64,000 nucleotides of DNA from Thalassia testudinum (Eukaryota; Streptophyta; Magnoliopsida; Alismatales; Hydrocharitaceae). The notes beneath the pieces were generated by a model that saw only the letters and a list, made by a program, of their open reading frames with translations, searched no databases and was not told the origin of the DNA. Positions 52,401-58,400 of the stretch are shown here, one piece after another; positions within the stretch are counted from its first letter, which is position 1, and each line of letters starts with the position of its first letter. The DNA is taken from positions 72,781,501 through 72,845,500 of the forward strand of contig JAZHRO010000013.1 of assembly GCA_037157565.1 (NCBI GenBank), written 5' to 3'. The position numbers and the translations under genes are program-made.

Positions 52401-55400
52401 TTATGGATGACTCTTGGGGTGATGCGACCAGCTCTAGCGACAGCATTGATGAGCTTGATGGTATTCAAGGAGGAGGAAACTAGAGTCTACAATGTGTTAT
52501 AGTTCTTTTAAGTTTTTGATGTGGATGTTTCATGTACCTTCATTTTAATGTATGTTTTAACTCTTAAGTCTCCCAATGGTTTGGGAAGTTAGTTTAGTTT
52601 GTGCTTTTATTATGGTTTCTAATCTTCTATATTATATGATGTTTATCTTTTCATTTAAACATCATCTCTTGTTTAGTTCCGTTCTTTCAATGTTGTGATA
52701 AAGAAAAGGTGTTATGAAAATGTGTCATTTACATTATTATTTCCTTATTAGCACTTGATAAGTATATATCATTTCATTTTTCTATAATTTTTATGCAAAT
52801 CCTAAGACTTACACCTTACCTCGATGAAGGTAAATCACCTCAGTATCACCTCACATTTTTTAAAATCTTGCTCATTAGAACTATTTTTGGTGATCTGCTT
52901 ACGAGCTATGGCTAGAAGTTCAAGTTTCTTTCACCATTGTTTTGTTGGCATATCAGTTCAAGTGATCAGCCTGGAAGACTTTCTGCTCAGTTCCAATTGT
53001 GGATCTTGTTTTTTTTTTTAAAAGAATTGTGGATCATTTTTGCTGAACGCAAAAGCTTGTTGTTGCAGGAATGACCTTCGATGTGCATAATTTTTTTTAG
53101 GGGAATGTACATAAAATTAAAAGTAGAAGCATTACCTTTTCACGTTCTCATAATGAATAGATAATCAACAGCTGTCCTATGAATGGTCTGGAAATGGAAG
53201 GGTCCTTTTTTAGCATAAACTCAGCACTTACCAAGATTACAGTGCCACAGCATATGGGTCCCAGGTCACTGTCGCTGGAAATGGAGGTATCACTCATCCT
53301 AATGGGATTATTGCAGCCTTTTTGTTAAATGTTCCCTCTCTCCCTTTTGAACTGGGAAGAAGACTAGTCGAGGGAAGAAGACTACTCGTGTTAATTGATA
53401 GTCCAACACTCTGAAGCATACAACATGATAAGTCTTACAAGTGCTCTATCATACTTTCATTTAATTTTCAAAGGAACCCTCTTAACACATAGAATATCAC
53501 ATGCTCCCCTCCATTTGAACCATCCTACATTAATTTTATAAGTAGCATTCCCATCAATTTCACCATCTTGTTGAAAAATAGATCCAAGTATGTAAAATAC
53601 CTTTAAATGCACTCTGCTTCAATTTTTTAAATTTCTTCATTTTTCTCTCTACCACTAAACTTACATTCATCATACTCAATCTTTATCCTACTTAAATGAA
53701 AATCTTTAGCTTCTATGACTTTTCTCTAAAACTTAAGTTTTATGTTTACTCAATCTCGTCCAATCAACCACCATAATATCATCAGCAAATAATAGATACC
53801 ATGGTACCTTCGCTAGAAAATGCTTCTTCAACTCATCCATGACTAGAGTAAAGAGTTAAGGGTTTAGAGTTGATCATTGATACAAAACGATGATAATATC
53901 AAAGTTGTCCATCAATCTAGCCTTAATTTTTAAACATGTTGTAGTTCCACCATACATATCCTCTATAAGGTAAGGGCTTAAAGCCTTAGTTGTGTATTTT
54001 GTGGTGAAAAACCTCTTTAACAAAAGAGTGCAGGTTCCTCGAAGATTATATTGTTGCTATGAGTGCAAAGTATGAATGCAGAGAAAGAAAATGATAAACA
54101 GGCGGACAAGGAAAAATCCCTCCTTTTCATTGATAAATATATGATCATCCTTCTCTTCTTGTGACGGTAATAAGCATCAGTGAAGAGTAAATTGAAGTCC
54201 ACATTGCAATTTAAACAAGCAAAATGACCACAAGTCAATACATGAAATACAAAAACCCCTTTCCTTTAACTGCTGACAAGCCTCAATAATTCCTCTTCCC
54301 ACTAGTGAATTTCAATCACCTTCACCTTGATGAATGACCCAATAATGGAGACCTAAACTCACTCCTTGTCGTGCAAATTTCGAACATTCATAATTGATTA
54401 CCTGTCATACAAATTTCAAATATTCATAATTGATTACCAACAATATTAGTTAGTGGTTTCTTCTTCTTCCTTCTGTTTTTTTTTTTTGAGATTTCCTTCC
54501 TTTACTGCCAACTGAATATGTTTTTTGCTTAAGATAGTTGTCCACCATGAGAACACTCTCAAGTTTTTTTTTTTTATTTTGAAGAAGAAAAAAGGAAGAT
54601 TACCTGAGAACGGTAATCATCCAAAGATTGTATTAGAAATTTAAAAAAGAAATAGATTTACAGGTGTTGTAGCCAAAAATCAGAAAAATACTTAGCCTCT
54701 CTTACAGCATTATCCACCTAGTTACACTCATTTCTAAAAACATTGCCATTCCTTTGTAGCCAAATACTCCAAATAACTGCTATAACCTGACACCAACCCA
54801 CCATATCAAGATTAATATGATTTCTGAAGCTCGACTAGAACACATCATCAAAGTTGTTTCTATCCACGGTTGTAAGAATGAAGTGATCCCATACGTCCTT
54901 GGCAAAAGCACAATCAAAAAAGAGATGTTGTGTATCCTCCTCAGATTGCTCATAAAGCGGACATAGAATATCATCACCAGTTGACCATCCGGATCTGAAA
55001 ACTTTTGTAACCAAGCACTTTCTTCCGAAAACCCATAGAGAAATTTTAACCTTTAAGGGGATCTTGCACATTCAGATATTTCTAGAATCCTCCTCCACCT
55101 CTTCAGGTTGGATGACTTCAGAAATGATGTGTTTGTAGGCTTTATTCACTAAAAAAGTGCCATGTCTCCACTAAAAATTATCAACTTCATCATCAGATGG
55201 AGAAATATCTGAAATAAGATGCTACAGTTGCTGATATTCAGCAAGTGTTGTATCAGATAAACCATCAAGTAGACTGAAATTCCATGACTTTGTTTCTTCA
55301 TCCCACATATCTCTGACGTGTGCTTCTTTTGTTGCAACATGCTGAAAAAGTCTGAAAAGTAGCTGAGAAAGAGCCACCGTCAGTCCAATTATCAAGCCAA

Positions 55401-58400
55401 ACTTTAAAATAAGAACTATCACCTAAAATCGGAGAGAATTGGTAGACAAATTCCCTAAAAATAGGCCGGGCAGACTGCCATACTACTGAAGTACCCCTTG
55501 GGTAATTTTCCACTCTTTGAATCAAATTCATACTACTTCCATAGGAGTCCTTTAACATATTAGTAACCAAAGATTTATCCGTAGAAAGCAATATAATAAC
55601 CCATTTTAAAAGGAGAGCTTTATTAAAAGGTATCAACTAGCGGATACCAAGTCCTCCCATTCTCTTTGGTTTGCAAATTTCATTCCAAGCTACCAATTGA
55701 GCAAATCTCCCAACATGGTCTCTTCCAAAAGAATCTCTTTCTGATTATATCCATTTGTTTCATGATCTTCTTGGTAAGCATGAAAATAGAGAAGAAAATC
55801 GGTAAAAAAGACAACACTGAATTAGTAAAATTAATCTACCTCCTCTGGAGAGTAATCTACCACTCCAAGATGATAGTCTACATAAAAAACGTTCAATCAA
55901 ACTCTTCCGGTCTATAGAAGCCAATTTCCACCTTTAAGCGGTAGGCCAAGGTATTTAATAGGTAACCGCGACATCAGGTTTCCAAAATCTCCAAAATAAG
56001 TTCATCATCAGAAGTCCGCATTGAAAAGGGAATCAAAATTGATTTATTTCTGTTTATCTTCAAAAGTAAAATTTTGAAAAATATCTACACCAAAGAAGAT
56101 ACATGAGTAGCTTCAGAACTACCCCCTTAAATAAAGAAAGTAATGTCATCCGCATATGAAGAATAGGGTAATCAATCTTCCAACATTACTAGCTGAAAAT
56201 CTAGCAAAGAGACTCCCATTACACGCTCTAAAAGCCATCCCCACCAGTGTATCAGCAACTAAATTGAAGAGCATAGGTGCCAACGGGAACCCTTGACGTA
56301 CTCCCCCTCTGCGGTTATATCCAAGTGCCAACAGAACAACCATTAACCAAGACCGAAAAAGAGGAGGTAATAACACCTTTCTTCATCATGCATATCCAAT
56401 GATCAGAAAAACCTCTCTTTTTCAAGATATTCCAAAGATAAGACTAAGCAATGGAATCATAAGCCTTGGAAAAATCGACTTTCCAAAGGAAAGCTATAGT
56501 CCTCTTCCAATAAGTCAAAAATTCTTCTGCTAAGACATAAGAATCTTGTAAAGACCTTCCCTTTATGAACACCGATTGGACTGGAGAGATCAAATCAAGG
56601 AGTAAAATACGCAGTCTCTTAGCTAGAATCTTTGCAACCAACAAATATATTGAGTTTGAAAGGAAAATGAGCCTAAAATCTTCCACTTTTTCAGCACCCA
56701 ACTTTTTAGGCAACAAATATAAGTAAATTTTATTTAGCCTTTCAAAACCTTCGTTCCCCCTAAAAAATTCTTTGATCATAACCATCACATCTGCTCCCAC
56801 AACATCCTACATCTCATAGAAAATAATCAGTAGCCCATTAGGTCCCGGGGAAGCCTCTGCCTTCAAGCCAAGGCACGTAACACTTCCACCTCATCAACCT
56901 TCAAATTGAGGCTCATATTTGCATTATCACTAACCTGCTCCAAATTCACATTAACAGTCAAGGAAGTCGCAACACCTTCTTGCAACCCAAGTCCAGAACA
57001 TCTCCTTACCCGTGCAAAGGATTTGCAAATAGATAACACTATTCCCACAGTTCTCAGGCGCAGCAAGATTCCAATGATCTGGAATCTAATTAAAGGCCTC
57101 AAAGGAATTCGTTCATCCATCACTCCATAAATGCTCGGCATGGACCGTCAGATACAAGCATCACCAACATAAAATTCCTTAAACTTGAGATGATCAATGT
57201 CATATTGCTCCAAATCAATAATCATCACTTTCTTATCAAAGATCAAAGAAACCTTCCAAATGTTTGATTTCAAATAACATCGCAATAAAAAAGATTTCAT
57301 CGCATCCAATCTAACCACCCCATAAAGAGAAATACCAATAAGTGATGATCCAAGCCGAGAATCCAGAGCTTTTACCTCAAGCGACCATGAAACCTCAACC
57401 CCTAACAGAGGAGGTTGACAAAGCGAAGGGGGAGGCAGCGAAATCTCCTCCTTATCATTCATACCTTGAAATCTCTTCGAACAATCTCGCCTTCTATGCC
57501 CCAATCCACAGCAGAATAGATAAACCGTAGGATCACGACAATCCCTTGCCCAATTCCCTCTATCACGGCATTTGACGCAAACTAAGTCCCTGGAGAGGCG
57601 AGATGAGAAGCCTCTCACCCATCTTCCCCTCCCAATCGAGACTCTCCTCCACTTCATGACTCCCTCCCTGTTGTATCCTCAATGGGAGTGTTCAATCTCA
57701 AGTTATCAATCAAGACAAACAACTGGAAATAGCTTACATGACATTCACCCATACACATCAAATGAAAGAAAAGAAAGATGGCCTATCTGTGGCTCCTTAA
57801 GAACTTTATGGATGCCAATGAAAATCTACATAATGCCAGTTGAATGCTTCATGTTAACTATAACATGTTTACACTTCTTGCAAAGGAAGCATGTCAGTCA
57901 CAAGGATTAAATATCCACCTATATGTTGAATCTCCAAAACATTAATGCATATTGTACCCCTCATTGGTGTGACTATGTTCTGGACTATGTGTAGAATGAC
58001 ATTCAGCCATGTAAATCAAAATCCCAAACACGTTGATAATCTCCCATCCTAATGAAAAACTTATAGAAAATTTCGTTTCTGTTAAAAGTGACAACAGAAA
58101 TTTCATTATCGGCACAATTATGACTGAAATTTTGATAATGTAGCTTGTACTGCAGACTTGGCCACTAAACTAGCTTAGCCACATGTAGGAATTCAACCAG
58201 ATGCAAATTTATCTATATTCACTCACGGCTGTATTTGCATTAAAGAATATATGAATATTGGCACAGATCTGGATACAAATATTTAGTCTTGAAGCATGAC
58301 AAATACCAATATGGATAGGGATATGAAATTCCATATTTCAACAGATATGAATTAATTAAACTTTAACATATACATATACAGATATCTGTTTTTTGAAAAA

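Larger units (their letters stand above)
54564..57665 (-). mobile_element. LINE (L1 type) 4, internally deleted
   Basis: A poly(T) at 54564 marks the 3' end of a minus-strand element. Then come zf-RVT, RT and the linker. ORF1 with two zinc knuckles directly follows. The endonuclease is missing, so a deletion lies near 56865. It is in the same direction as HRQ1, in intron 2. Confidence 0.82.

Noticed and set aside
54370..54440. Doubled CATACAAATTTC word as a transposon end
   Set aside because: Only about 40 bp long with no further structure.
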